Assembly: GCF_004359985.1 (NCBI RefSeq)
Contig: NZ_SMRO01000004.1
Span: 248,001-312,000 of the forward strand
Length of the DNA stretch: 64,000 nucleotides
Direction: 5' to 3'
Origin: Paraburkholderia flava
Lineage (GTDB): Bacteria > Pseudomonadota > Gammaproteobacteria > Burkholderiales > Burkholderiaceae
Every line of letters begins with the position of its first letter. Position 1 is the first letter of the stretch. The translations under genes and the position numbers were made by a program. Positions 29,222 to 38,406 of this stretch are shown here, in pieces. Below the pieces are notes generated by a model that saw nothing but the letters and a program-made list of their open reading frames with translations, ran no database searches and was not told the DNA's origin.

Positions 29222-30322
29222 ATGATCTTCGAACGCTCCCTCCAGCGCGAACTCGCGTACACGGCTGGTGCCGTGTTCATGGTTCTGCTCACGCTAGTGC
29301 TGACGACGATGATGATCCGCATCGTCGGCTTCGCGGCGTCCGGCGAGATCGATCCGCGCGACGTTCTGGTCCTGATCGGCCTCACCGTGATCGGCTACCT
29401 CGCGATCATGCTCGTCGCCACGCTGTTCGTGTCGATCCTGTTCGTGCTCACGCGCTGGTACCGCGACTCCGAGATGGTCGTGTGGCTCGCGTCGGGCGTG
29501 AGCCTCACGCGCTTCATCAAGCCGATCGGCATCTTCGCGACACCGATCGTGATCCTCATCATGTTCTTCGTGTTCGTCGGCTGGCCGTGGTCGAACCAGC
29601 AGAACAAGCTGATCCGCGCGCGCTTCCAGCAGCGCGACGAAGTCTCGCTGCTCGCACCGGGCCAGTTCCGCGAATCCGCGACGAGCCATCGCGTGTTCTT
29701 CATCGAAAAAATGTCGCCGGACCAGGCGCGCGTCGAGAACGTGTTCGTCACCAGCACCGAAGGCGGCAAGGTCAATGTCGTCGTGTCGAAAACCGGCCAC
29801 ACGGAAACGCAGAAGAACGGCGACCGCTTCGTCGTGCTCGAGAACGGCCGACGCTACGACGGCGAGCCGGGTCATCCGGATTTCCGCATCATGGAATTCG
29901 AGCGCTATGGCGTGAAGATCCAGAGCCAACCGGTGGTCAGCACGCCGTCCACGACCGGCACGGCGACGCTCGATCTGCTACGCAACCCTACCCGCGACAA
30001 TCTCGCCGAATTCGCGTGGCGCGCGGGTCTGCCGCTGATCGCGCTCAACCTGATGCTGCTCGCGATCCCGCTCGCGCACCAGAACCCGCGCCGCAGCCGC
30101 ACGATCAACCTCGTGATGGCCGTGCTGATCTACCTCACTTACTCGAACCTGCTGAACGTCGTGCAGTCGTGGATCGAGCAGGGCAAGATGTCGTTCATCG
30201 TGGGGCTCGTCGGGCTGCATATCGTCGTGGCTGCGATCGTCGTGTTTATCTTCTGGCTGCGCGTGCGCAACCGGCCGCTGTTTTCGCGGGCGATGTTCCG
30301 TCGCTCGTCGCAGGGGGCGTGA
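29222..30322 (+). CDS. lptF: LPS export ABC transporter permease LptF
   Basis: A 366-residue YjgP/YjgQ-family permease. Three N-terminal helices (about 10-35, 48-75, 100-122), a periplasmic jellyroll domain (about 130-265) and three C-terminal helices are seen. The first cytoplasmic motif is [13 protein letters not shown]. LptF pairs with LptG and LptB2 to extract LPS from the inner membrane and push it to LptC-LptA. The ATG at 29222 is the family start. lptG follows after 3 bases. Confidence 0.94.
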   Translation: MIFERSLQRELAYTAGAVFMVLLTLVLTTMMIRIVGFAASGEIDPRDVLVLIGLTVIGYLAIMLVATLFVSILFVLTRWYRDSEMVVWLASGVSLTRFIKPIGIFATPIVILIMFFVFVGWPWSNQQNKLIRARFQQRDEVSLLAPGQFRESATSHRVFFIEKMSPDQARVENVFVTSTEGGKVNVVVSKTGHTETQKNGDRFVVLENGRRYDGEPGHPDFRIMEFERYGVKIQSQPVVSTPSTTGTATLDLLRNPTRDNLAEFAWRAGLPLIALNLMLLAIPLAHQNPRRSRTINLVMAVLIYLTYSNLLNVVQSWIEQGKMSFIVGLVGLHIVVAAIVVFIFWLRVRNRPLFSRAMFRRSSQGA

Positions 30323-30325
30323 CCG

Positions 30326-31474
30326 ATGCGCATCTATGAGCGGTACTTCGCACGCCAGATCTACCTCACGTTCGTCTTTATCCTGTTCGCGTTTTCGGGT
30401 CTGTTCTTCTTTTTCGACCTGATCAACGAACTCAATTCGGTCGGCCACGGCAACTACAAGTTCGGCTACGCGGTGCTGCGCGTCGCGCTGCAAACACCTT
30501 CCCGCTTCTACGAAATCATCCCCGTCGCCGCGCTGATCAGCGCGATCTACGTGTTCGCGCAGATGGCCGCGAACTCGGAATACACGATCTTCCGCGTGTC
30601 CGGTCTCGCGACCAACCAGGCGCTGCGCTCGCTGCTGAAAATCGGCATCCCGATCGTGATCCTCACATACCTGATCGGCGAAGTGGTCGGCCCGTACACG
30701 GATCAACTGTCCGAACGCGTGCGGCTCGAAGCGCTCGGGTCGTCGGTGTCGAGCAACTTCGAATCGGGCGTCTGGGTGAAAGACACGCTGACCGCGCGCG
30801 CGGACGGCGAGCAGGTCACCCGCTTCGTGAACGTCGGCAAGCTGCAGCCCGATGCGACGATCAGCGACGTGCGCATCTACGAATTCGATTCGAAATTCCG
30901 TCTGTCGAACGTGCGCATCGCGAAGAGCGGCAAGTATCAGCCGCCCGGTCACTGGCTGCTGACCGGCGTCACCGACACGCAACTGATCGACGTCGCGCCG
31001 TCCAAAACGCAACCCAGCGACGCGCTGAACCCGGTGTATCGCGCGACGCAAACCACACTACCCGAATACTCGCTGCGCTCCGAACTGACGCCGCAGATCC
31101 TGTCGGTGCTGCTGGTGTCGCCCGAACGGATGTCGATGTTCAACCTGTTCCGCTACATCCAGCATTTGACCGAGAACCATCAGGACTCGCAGCGCTACGA
31201 GATCGCACTGTGGCGCAAGCTGCTGTATCCGTTCGCCGTGTTCGTGATGCTGGTGCTGTCGCTGCCGTTCGCGTACCTGCATACGCGCGCGGGCGTCGTC
31301 GGCGTGAAGGTGTTCGGCGGGATCATGCTCGGCATGAGTTTCCAGCTGTTCAATACGCTGTTCTCGCACATCGGCACGCTGAACACGTGGCCCGCACCGA
31401 TCACCGCGGCGACGCCGGGGCTGGTCTATCTGGTGCTTGGGCTCGTCGGGTTGAAGTGGGTCGACCGGCATTAG
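30326..31474 (+). CDS. lptG: LPS export ABC transporter permease LptG
   Basis: A 382-residue YjgP/YjgQ-family permease starting MRIYERYFARQIYLTFVFIL, the LptG-type N-terminus with the coupling segment. It has six membrane helices around a periplasmic domain (about residues 125-290), ending GLVYLVLGLVGLKWVDRH. It is coupled to lptF (3-base gap). lptB and lptA/C are not in the window. Confidence 0.94.
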   Translation: MRIYERYFARQIYLTFVFILFAFSGLFFFFDLINELNSVGHGNYKFGYAVLRVALQTPSRFYEIIPVAALISAIYVFAQMAANSEYTIFRVSGLATNQALRSLLKIGIPIVILTYLIGEVVGPYTDQLSERVRLEALGSSVSSNFESGVWVKDTLTARADGEQVTRFVNVGKLQPDATISDVRIYEFDSKFRLSNVRIAKSGKYQPPGHWLLTGVTDTQLIDVAPSKTQPSDALNPVYRATQTTLPEYSLRSELTPQILSVLLVSPERMSMFNLFRYIQHLTENHQDSQRYEIALWRKLLYPFAVFVMLVLSLPFAYLHTRAGVVGVKVFGGIMLGMSFQLFNTLFSHIGTLNTWPAPITAATPGLVYLVLGLVGLKWVDRH

Positions 31475-31487
31475 CGTGCACGTGACT

Positions 31488-31877
31488 ATGGACACACACG
31501 GTCTCGTTCTCTTCGGTCATGGCGCACGCGACGCGCGCTGGGCGGAACCGTTCGAGCGCCTCGCCGCGAAGCTGCGCGACGCGCACGGAACGGCCGGACC
31601 GGTCGCGCTCGCATTTCTCGAACTGATGTCACCGGATCTGCCTGCGGCCGTTGCGCAGCAGGTCGCGGCTGGCTGCACCGCTATCACTGTCGTGCCGGTG
31701 TTCTTCGGTCAAGGTGGCCACGTGCGGCGCGATCTGCCGGCGCTCGTCGATGCATGCAGGGCTGCGCATCCGGGTGTGACGATCGATTGCGTTACTGCGG
31801 TGGGCGAAGACGATGGCGTGCTCGATGCGGTTGCCGATTACTGTCTGCGGCAGATTGCCGGGCCCGACGCTCCCTGA
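31488..31877 (+). CDS. CbiX/SirB-type sirohydrochlorin chelatase
   Basis: A 129-residue single-domain class II chelatase. It opens with GLVLFGHGARD, holding the metal-binding His, and has FLELMSPDLP and a Gly-His-rich VFFGQGGHVRRDLP. Short CbiX proteins insert Co or Fe into sirohydrochlorin. The ATG is chosen over a GTG 12 bases upstream. Facing cobA and the cys cluster across one terminator, it is placed to make siroheme for CysI, or cobalt-sirohydrochlorin for B12. The metal cannot be told from sequence. Confidence 0.85.
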   Translation: MDTHGLVLFGHGARDARWAEPFERLAAKLRDAHGTAGPVALAFLELMSPDLPAAVAQQVAAGCTAITVVPVFFGQGGHVRRDLPALVDACRAAHPGVTIDCVTAVGEDDGVLDAVADYCLRQIAGPDAP

Positions 31878-31901
31878 AAGCAAAGCGGCCGCACAAAGAA
31901 A

Positions 31902-31930
31902 AACGCACCGGCATGCCGGTGCGTTTTTTT
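31902..31930. terminator. Bidirectional terminator between the CbiX gene and cobA
   Basis: AACGCACCGGCA / TGCCGGTGCGTT is a perfect 24-base palindrome with A's on the left and a run of T (TTTTTTT) on the right, so it can stop transcripts from both convergent genes. Confidence 0.9.
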
Positions 31931-31956
31931 CTGGTGAATAGCGAATCCGTCGAGCG

Positions 31957-32715
31957 TCACGCGGCGTTCAGCATGTCGCCCTTTCCTTCTGCATCCGTCG
32001 TCGCCGAAACCCGTTCCGCGAACGCATCACCGATCATCAGCAGGCTCGGCTGCGCGGGATCGAGCCACGTCTGCGCGTCGCCATCCGCGAGCCCTTCGAG
32101 CGTCAGCGTCAACGTGCGCTCGCGCGGCGTGCTGCACGCTTCGACGATCGCGACCGGCGTCGTCGCCGGACGGCCCGCATCGATCAACTCACGCGCGATC
32201 TCCGGCGCGCTGTCGCGGCCCATGTAGAACACCAGCGAGTCGGCATTGACCTGCTCGCGGATCGCTTCGCTGTCGGGCGCGCGGCTGTGCGTGGCAAGCG
32301 CCACACTACGCGCGACGCCGCGCAGCGTCAGCGAGCGCTTCAACGAAGCCGCACTCGCCAGCGCCGCCGTGATACCCGGCACCACTTCGTAGTCGATACC
32401 TGCCGCTTCGAGCGCGCGCATTTCCTCGTCGGCACGGCCGAACAGCATCGGATCGCCGCCCTTCAACCGCACGACGACACCATGCTCGAGCGCCGCATCG
32501 ACGATCTGCTTGTTGATGAAGTGCTGGGCTGTAGAACGCTGGCCGCAACGCTTGCCGACCGCGATCTTGCGCGCATGCGGCGCGTAGTCGAGCATCGCGG
32601 GCTCGACCAGCGCGTCGTGCAGCACCACATCGGCGGTGCCCAGCAAGCGTGCGCCGCGCACCGTGATGAGGTCCGCTGCGCCTGGTCCTGCACCGATCAG
32701 ATACACCTTACCCAT
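31957..32715 (-). CDS. cobA: Uroporphyrinogen-III C-methyltransferase
   Basis: A 252-residue SAM-dependent methyltransferase making precorrin-2. It starts MGKVYLIGAGPGAADLITV, contains VVRLKGGDPMLFGR and the family VVPGITAALASAASL. It is the single-domain type, without the CysG dehydrogenase/chelatase part. As the last gene of the sulfate-reduction operon it most likely supplies siroheme for CysI, and could also feed corrinoid synthesis. The start is 56 bases after the cysN stop. Confidence 0.94.
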   Translation of the reverse strand: MGKVYLIGAGPGAADLITVRGARLLGTADVVLHDALVEPAMLDYAPHARKIAVGKRCGQRSTAQHFINKQIVDAALEHGVVVRLKGGDPMLFGRADEEMRALEAAGIDYEVVPGITAALASAASLKRSLTLRGVARSVALATHSRAPDSEAIREQVNADSLVFYMGRDSAPEIARELIDAGRPATTPVAIVEACSTPRERTLTLTLEGLADGDAQTWLDPAQPSLLMIGDAFAERVSATTDAEGKGDMLNAA

Positions 32716-32771
32716 GATTTTCCAGTTCCATTCGTCCGTTCATTCGGGGCGCTCGATGACGCCCCGCCGCA

Positions 32772-34097
32772 TTACGCGGAGAACGCACGAATCATGCCGG
32801 CCGCGACAGTGTGATGCGTCGCCTCGTCGATCAACACGAATGCACCGGTCGCCTGGTTCGCATCGTACGTATCGCACACGAGCGGCTTCTGCAGCGTCAC
32901 CGACACGCGGCCGATATCGTTCATCGACAGATCGTTGCGGTCCACCGCGTGCGACAGCGTATGCACGTCGAGCACCTGACCGATCGCGCCGATCCGCGCG
33001 AACACCGTGTTCGTGGTCTGCTTCAGCAGATACTTGCGCTGCGTGGACAGCGGCGTTTCGTCGAACCAGCACAGGTCGGCTTCGAGCTTCTTCGCCGGCT
33101 GCGGCGCCGCTTCGCTGCCCGCATTTTGCAGCACGAACGTATCGCCGCGCGACACGTCGACGTCTTCCGCGAGGCGGATCGTCACCGTCTGCCCTGCGAA
33201 CGCGCGCTCGACCTGCGCGGTGCCGCCCGGCACCGGCGCGATGATCTCAGCGACCGTCGCTTCACGGTTCGCCGGCAGCACGACGATCGTATCGCCGGTC
33301 TTCACTTCGCCCGCTTCGACACGGCCCATGTAGCCGCGGAAATCGTCGGCCTGGCTGCCGTCCTGACGCGCAACCCATTGCACCGGGAAGCGCAGCGTCG
33401 CACCGCCCGCACGTTCGACCGGCAGCAGTTCCAGCAGATCGAGCAACGGCTCGCCCGCATACCACGGCATGCGTTCGCTCGCGGTCACGATGTTGTCGCC
33501 CTTCAGCGCCGACACCGGCACGAAGCGCACATTCGCGAGACCGAGCTGGCGTGCGAGTTCGACGTACGCGTCGCGGATCTCGTTGAAGCGCGCTTCGCTG
33601 TAGTCGACCAGATCCATCTTGTTGATCGCGACGATCGCGTGCTGCAGACCGAGCAGCTTGACGATCGCGCTGTGCCGCTTGGTTTGCGGCAGCAGTTGCG
33701 CAACCCCGTTGTCGAACGTGACGCGCGTCGCGTCGACGAGAATGATCGCCGCATCGGCGGTCGATGCGCCTGTCACCATGTTGCGCGTGTACTGCTCGTG
33801 GCCCGGCGTGTCGGCGATGATGAACTTGCGCTTCGCGGTCGCGAAGTAGCGGTACGCGACGTCGATCGTGATGCCCTGCTCGCGTTCGGCTTCGAGGCCG
33901 TCGGTCAGCAGCGACAGATCGATTTCGTCGCCGACGGTGCGCTTGTTCTTCGCGCGCGACAGTGCCGACAGCTGGTCGGACAGCACAGCCTTGCTGTCGT
34001 ACAGCAGGCGGCCGATCAACGTGCTCTTGCCGTCGTCGACGCTGCCTGCGGTAATGAAACGCAGCACGCCGAGGTCTTCTGGTTGATGAGTGCTCAT
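32772..34097 (-). CDS. cysN: Sulfate adenylyltransferase subunit 1 (GTPase)
   Basis: A 441-residue EF-Tu-like GTPase. P-loop GSVDDGKST, switch DTPGHEQY, and NKMDLVD are present, followed by two beta-barrel domains. CysN couples GTP hydrolysis to formation of adenylylsulfate by CysD. It has no fused APS kinase (CysC), which agrees with the APS-type reductase encoded upstream. It starts 27 bases after cysD. Confidence 0.95.
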   Translation of the reverse strand: MSTHQPEDLGVLRFITAGSVDDGKSTLIGRLLYDSKAVLSDQLSALSRAKNKRTVGDEIDLSLLTDGLEAEREQGITIDVAYRYFATAKRKFIIADTPGHEQYTRNMVTGASTADAAIILVDATRVTFDNGVAQLLPQTKRHSAIVKLLGLQHAIVAINKMDLVDYSEARFNEIRDAYVELARQLGLANVRFVPVSALKGDNIVTASERMPWYAGEPLLDLLELLPVERAGGATLRFPVQWVARQDGSQADDFRGYMGRVEAGEVKTGDTIVVLPANREATVAEIIAPVPGGTAQVERAFAGQTVTIRLAEDVDVSRGDTFVLQNAGSEAAPQPAKKLEADLCWFDETPLSTQRKYLLKQTTNTVFARIGAIGQVLDVHTLSHAVDRNDLSMNDIGRVSVTLQKPLVCDTYDANQATGAFVLIDEATHHTVAAGMIRAFSA

Positions 34098-34124
34098 GAT
34101 GTTCCTGACTTCGTCACGTGTGCT

Positions 34125-35105
34125 TTAGAAATAACCTTGCTTCTTGCGCTGTTCCATCGCGGCTTCCGACAACTGGTCGTCCATCCGCGTCGCGCCGCGT
34201 TCCGTGATTTCGGTTACGGCGGTTTCGGCGATGATCTTGTCGAGATCGTCGGCATCGCTTTCCACCGGGCACGTGCAGCTGATGTCGCCCACCGTGCGGA
34301 AGCGCACCTGCGCGACTTCGCTGGTCTCGCCTTCGCGGATCGGCGTGAGCGGCGTCACCGGCACCAGCAGCCCGTTGCGGCGCACGATCTCGCGCTCGTG
34401 CGCGTAGTAGATCGACGGCAGTTCGAGCTTCTCGCGTGCGATGTATTGCCACACGTCGAGTTCGGTCCAGTTCGAGATCGGGAACACGCGCAGATGTTCG
34501 CCCTGATGCAGTCGCGCGTTATAGACGCTCCACAGTTCCGGACGTTGCGCCTTCGGATCCCACTGACCAAACTCGTCGCGGAACGAGAAAATGCGCTCTT
34601 TCGCGCGAGCCTTTTCTTCGTCGCGACGCGCGCCGCCGATCATCGCGGTGTAGCCGTATTCGGCGATCGTTTCCAGCAGCGTGATGGCCTGCACAGCGTT
34701 ACGCGAATCGGTTTCGCGACGCAGACGCACCGTGCCGCGCTTGATCGAATCCTCGACGTGACCGACCACCAGTTCTGCGCCGATTTCCTTCGCGCGGCGA
34801 TCGCGAAAGTCGATCACTTCGCCGTAGTTGTGACCCGTGTCGATATGGACGAGCGGGAACGGCAGCGACGTCGTGCGGTTCGCCCCGAGGCCGAACGCCT
34901 TCAACGCGAGATGCAGCACGACCACCGAGTCCTTGCCGCCCGAGAACAACAGCGCGGGCTTGCTGCATTCGGCGACCAGTTCGCGCAGGATGTGAATCGA
35001 CTCGGCTTCGAGCCAGTCGAGATGGTCCATCCGGTTCGCCGGGCCGGCGGTCGGAACGATCGGGGCGGTCGGAGCAGTCATAGCGGAATCGAGCGTCGTG
35101 CTCAT
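34125..35105 (-). CDS. cysD: Sulfate adenylyltransferase subunit 2
   Basis: A 326-residue PP-loop ATP sulfurylase small subunit. The N-terminus has a Thr/Ala/Pro-rich extension of about 25 residues. The PP-loop is LLFSGGKDSVVVLHLALKAF, followed by HIDTGHNYGEVI, GGARRDEEKARAKER and a C-terminal GATRMDDQLSEAAME...QGYF ending as in E. coli CysD. It works as a heterodimer with CysN. Confidence 0.96.
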   Translation of the reverse strand: MSTTLDSAMTAPTAPIVPTAGPANRMDHLDWLEAESIHILRELVAECSKPALLFSGGKDSVVVLHLALKAFGLGANRTTSLPFPLVHIDTGHNYGEVIDFRDRRAKEIGAELVVGHVEDSIKRGTVRLRRETDSRNAVQAITLLETIAEYGYTAMIGGARRDEEKARAKERIFSFRDEFGQWDPKAQRPELWSVYNARLHQGEHLRVFPISNWTELDVWQYIAREKLELPSIYYAHEREIVRRNGLLVPVTPLTPIREGETSEVAQVRFRTVGDISCTCPVESDADDLDKIIAETAVTEITERGATRMDDQLSEAAMEQRKKQGYF

Positions 35106-35186
35106 GTTCAGGTCCTTCTTCGGTTCGCGTCGCGGCGTTCTGCACGCGACGCGTCAATCATCGGATTATCGGCCAGCGCCTGCGCA

Positions 35187-35945
35187 TCATGCGGAGGCGT
35201 GCGAGTTGTCGACCGCGATCGGAATCGTCGTGATGTGCAGCCCGCATTCCTTCGTGTCGCGCGACTCCCACCACCAGCGTCCGGCGCGGCTGTCCTCGCC
35301 GGGACGGATCGCGCGGGTACACGGTTCGCAACCGATACTCGGATAGCCGCGAGCATGCAACGGATTGACGGGCACGTCGAATGCTTTCAGATACGCCCAC
35401 ACGTCCGCCTCGGTCCAGTCCGCGAGCGGATTGAACTTCGCGATGCCGCGTGCGCCGTCCTGCTCTTCTTCGTGCAGTTCCGCGCGCGTCACCGACTGCT
35501 CGCGGCGCTGACCCGTCACCCATGCGCTGACGCCGGCAAGCGCGCGATTCAGCGGCTCGACCTTGCGGATCTCGCAGCAACGCTTGCGCAGATCGATGCT
35601 TTCGTAGAACGCGTTCAGACCGTGCTGCGCGACGTATTCGTCGATTGCGTCCTGCTGCGGATGAAGCTGCTCGATGTCGTAGCCGTAGCGTTCCTTCACG
35701 CGATCGAGCATGCCGAGCGTTTCCGCGTGCAGACGGCCGGTGTTCAGCGAGAAGATGCCGATCTTCACGTGACGCGACAGGATCGCGTGCGTGAGCAGCA
35801 TGTCTTCGGCGGCGAGGCTGCTCGCGAACTTCACGCTCGCGTGGCGCGCGGCGATCGAGTCGAGCAACGCGTCGAGGCGTTCGACTTTCGCGACGAGTTC
35901 TGCCGTGAGTTCGCCCGAAGGCTTAACGATGGTATCGGTGCTCAT
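35187..35945 (-). CDS. cysH: Adenylylsulfate (APS-type) reductase CysH
   Basis: A 252-residue PAPS/APS reductase-family protein. It has the adenylyl-binding core (FASSLAAEDMLLTHAI, FSLNTGRLHAET), the pair KRCCEIRK near residue 125 and the second pair GCEPCTR near residue 210. The four Cys residues are the [4Fe-4S] ligands that mark APS reductases rather than PAPS reductases. The C-terminal ECGLHI holds the catalytic Cys. The lack of any cysC in the operon fits direct APS reduction. Its ATG overlaps the DUF934 stop by 4 bases. Confidence 0.93.
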   Translation of the reverse strand: MSTDTIVKPSGELTAELVAKVERLDALLDSIAARHASVKFASSLAAEDMLLTHAILSRHVKIGIFSLNTGRLHAETLGMLDRVKERYGYDIEQLHPQQDAIDEYVAQHGLNAFYESIDLRKRCCEIRKVEPLNRALAGVSAWVTGQRREQSVTRAELHEEEQDGARGIAKFNPLADWTEADVWAYLKAFDVPVNPLHARGYPSIGCEPCTRAIRPGEDSRAGRWWWESRDTKECGLHITTIPIAVDNSHASA

Positions 35946-36490
35946 GCGGCCGCCTTCGCCGCTGCTTCGCGACGACGGAACAGCGGCAACGGTTCGTCCA
36001 CTGCGCCCTGATACTGGACCGTGAAATCGTCGAACGCTTTTACTGCGTCGTGGATGTCCTTGTCCGCGCGCACGGCGAATGCATCGAAGCCGCAGCGGTA
36101 CATCAGGCGAACCTGGTCGCGCAGCACGTCGCCGATCGCGCGCAGTTCGCCCTTGTAGCCATAGCGTTGACGCAGCAGCCGGCCGATGCTGTAGCCGCGG
36201 CCGTCGCCGAACTTCGGGAAATCGATTGCGATCAATGCCACGCGATCGAAGTCGCCGGCGATGTCCGCCGGTTCGCTGTCGGGCGCGAGCCACACGCCGA
36301 GTTCGGCGGCGCTGCGCGTCGCGGCGAGCGCGTCGCGCGACGTTTGCCACAGCGCGAACGGCACCACGATCTTGCCTGCCGGTAAAGTGTCCAACCCGGC
36401 ATCGACTGCGGGCAGCGTGCCGTCTTCGGCCGCGCGCACAACAGTCCAGTCATCGTCGACGACCGTGCGGTTTTTGATAATCGAAGCCAT
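35942..36490 (-). CDS. DUF934 protein of the sulfate reduction operon
   Basis: A 182-residue cytoplasmic protein with no signal or membrane segment. The conserved part includes LIAIDFPKFGDGRGYSIGRLL and LRDQVRLMYRCGFDAFAV. The family is almost always between cysI and cysH in betaproteobacteria, and here it is coupled to cysH by a 4-base overlap and starts 21 bases after cysI. A role in delivering electrons to the ferredoxin-type sulfite reductase, or in assembling it, is plausible but unproven. Confidence 0.85.
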   Translation of the reverse strand: MASIIKNRTVVDDDWTVVRAAEDGTLPAVDAGLDTLPAGKIVVPFALWQTSRDALAATRSAAELGVWLAPDSEPADIAGDFDRVALIAIDFPKFGDGRGYSIGRLLRQRYGYKGELRAIGDVLRDQVRLMYRCGFDAFAVRADKDIHDAVKAFDDFTVQYQGAVDEPLPLFRRREAAAKAAA

Positions 36491-36511
36491 CTACCTGTTC
36501 CTTTATCCGGA

Positions 36512-38191
36512 TTACGCGTGAGCCGGTTGACGCGACGCGTACACCCGATCCTTGAACGGCGCGATGCCGATGCGGTTATACGTATCGATGAAGCGTTCGC
36601 CGTCGATGCGATGTTCGACGAACGTGTCGATCACTTTCGACACCACGTCCGGCATTTCTTCCGCCGAGAACGACGGGCCGATCACGCGGCCGAGATGCGC
36701 GCCCGTCGCGCCCGTGCTCTGCTCGCCGCCGAGCGACACCTGGTACCACTCGGAGCCGTCCTTGTCGACGCCGAGCACGCCGATGTTGCCGACGTGATGG
36801 TGACCGCACGCGTTGATGCAGCCCGAGATGTTCAGCGACACGTCGCCGAGGTCGTACACGAAGTCGAGATCGTTGAAACGCTCCTGAATCGCGAGCGCGA
36901 TCGGAATCGACTTCGCATTCGCGAGCGAGCAGAAATCGCCGCCCGGGCACGCGATGATGTCGGTCAACAGGCCGATGTTCGGCGTGGCGAAGCCTTGCGT
37001 CTTCGCCTTTTCCCACAGCTCGAACAGATCGCGCTTCTTCACGTTCGCGAGAATCAGGTTCTGCTCGTGCGACACGCGGATCTCGCCGAACGAATACTGG
37101 TCGGCCCAGTCGGCAACCGCTTCCATCTGCGTGTCGGTGGCGTCGCCGGGGGCGATGCCGGCCGGCTTCAGCGACAGCGTCACCGATGCGTAGCCTGCGA
37201 CCTTGTGCGGCCGCACGTTGCGCTCGATCCAGCGCGCGAACGCGCGGTTCTCGAGCAGATGCTTTTCGAACGACGTATCGGTATCAGGCAGCTTGTCGTA
37301 CTGCGGCGGCTGGAAGTACTGCGACACGCGGTCGACTTCCGTCTGCGTCAGCGTCGACGGGCCGTCCTTCAGGTGCTGCCACTCTTCCTCGACCTGCTGC
37401 GAGAACTTCTCCGGGCTCAGCGCCTTCACGAGAATCTTGATACGGGCCTTGTACATGTTGTCGCGGCGGCCGTAGCGGTTGTACACGCGCAGCACGGCCT
37501 CGCAATACGTCAGCAGATGTTGCCAGGGCAGGTCTTCGCGGATGATCGCGCCGACGATCGGCGTGCGGCCCAGACCGCCACCGGCCAGAATACTCGCGAC
37601 GACTTCGCCGTCCGCGTTCTTCTTCAGATAGACGCCCAGATCGTGGATCTGCACGGCGGCACGGTCCTCTTTCGAACCGGACACGGCGATCTTGAACTTG
37701 CGCGGCAGCCACGCGAATTCCGGGTGGAACGTCGACCATTGACGCAGGATTTCGGCCCACGGACGCGGGTCGATGACCTCGTCGGGCGCGACGCCCGCGA
37801 ATTGATCGGCGGTGATGTTGCGGATGCAGTTGCCTGACGTCTGGATGCCGTGCATCTGCACGGACGCGAGCTTCGCGAGCAGGTCGGGGGTTTCTTCGAG
37901 CTTGATCCAGTTGTACTGGATGTTCGAGCGCGTCGAGAAATGGCCGTAGCCGCGGTCGTGCTCGCGCGCGATGCGGCCGAGCATGCGGAGCTGGTCGCTG
38001 CGCAGATTGCCGTACGGAATCGCGATGCGGTGCATGTACGCGTGACGTTGCAGATACAGGCCGTTCTGCAGACGCAGCGGACGGAACTCGTCTTCGCTCA
38101 ATTCGCCCGACAGACGACGGCGAACCTGGTCGCGGTACTGCGCGACGCGTTCGTCGACGATGGTCTGGTCGTACTGATCGTATTGATACAT
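36512..38191 (-). CDS. cysI: Sulfite reductase hemoprotein (siroheme, ferredoxin/NADPH type beta subunit)
   Basis: A 559-residue nitrite/sulfite reductase-family protein. Two ferredoxin-like repeats surround the siroheme and [4Fe-4S] ligands CPGGDFC and CINAC (in ISGCINACGHHHVGN). It reduces sulfite to sulfide. The start MYQYDQYDQTIVDERV is preferred over an ATG nine codons upstream. No CysJ flavoprotein is adjacent, so the electron donor is likely encoded elsewhere or is ferredoxin. It heads the operon and faces cysB. Confidence 0.94.
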   Translation of the reverse strand: MYQYDQYDQTIVDERVAQYRDQVRRRLSGELSEDEFRPLRLQNGLYLQRHAYMHRIAIPYGNLRSDQLRMLGRIAREHDRGYGHFSTRSNIQYNWIKLEETPDLLAKLASVQMHGIQTSGNCIRNITADQFAGVAPDEVIDPRPWAEILRQWSTFHPEFAWLPRKFKIAVSGSKEDRAAVQIHDLGVYLKKNADGEVVASILAGGGLGRTPIVGAIIREDLPWQHLLTYCEAVLRVYNRYGRRDNMYKARIKILVKALSPEKFSQQVEEEWQHLKDGPSTLTQTEVDRVSQYFQPPQYDKLPDTDTSFEKHLLENRAFARWIERNVRPHKVAGYASVTLSLKPAGIAPGDATDTQMEAVADWADQYSFGEIRVSHEQNLILANVKKRDLFELWEKAKTQGFATPNIGLLTDIIACPGGDFCSLANAKSIPIALAIQERFNDLDFVYDLGDVSLNISGCINACGHHHVGNIGVLGVDKDGSEWYQVSLGGEQSTGATGAHLGRVIGPSFSAEEMPDVVSKVIDTFVEHRIDGERFIDTYNRIGIAPFKDRVYASRQPAHA

Positions 38192-38406
38192 TCGGGGACC
38201 CCATTTCTCGTAACACACGGCGTTCCGGTTACGCCGCGTCTGGCTATCCGGTTCTGGCCTCGCGCGCGGGCGATCGTTCAGCCTGATCGCTCATTTGCTA
38301 ATGACAAAAACAGATAACCATATTGGAAAAGTTGGGGAAATCGTAATAAACTCCCCTTATATTTCAAACGACTAAAAAATTCTTTTTATATGCGCAGAGG
38401 TTATAT
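38192..38406. promoter_or_regulatory. Divergent cysI / cysB promoter region
   Basis: This 215-base gap has a strikingly AT-rich stretch (about 38290-38406) in GC-rich DNA, including ATAACCATATTGG, AATCGTAATAAACTCC and TTATATTTCAAACG. It most likely holds the CysB-activated promoter of the cys operon; individual boxes could not be fixed with confidence. Confidence 0.55.

Noticed and set aside
32811..36011. Open frame of 1066 codons on the plus strand over cobA-cysN-cysD-cysH
   Set aside because: It is antisense to four well-supported genes; its Arg/His/Val-rich composition is that of a frame shadow in high-GC DNA.
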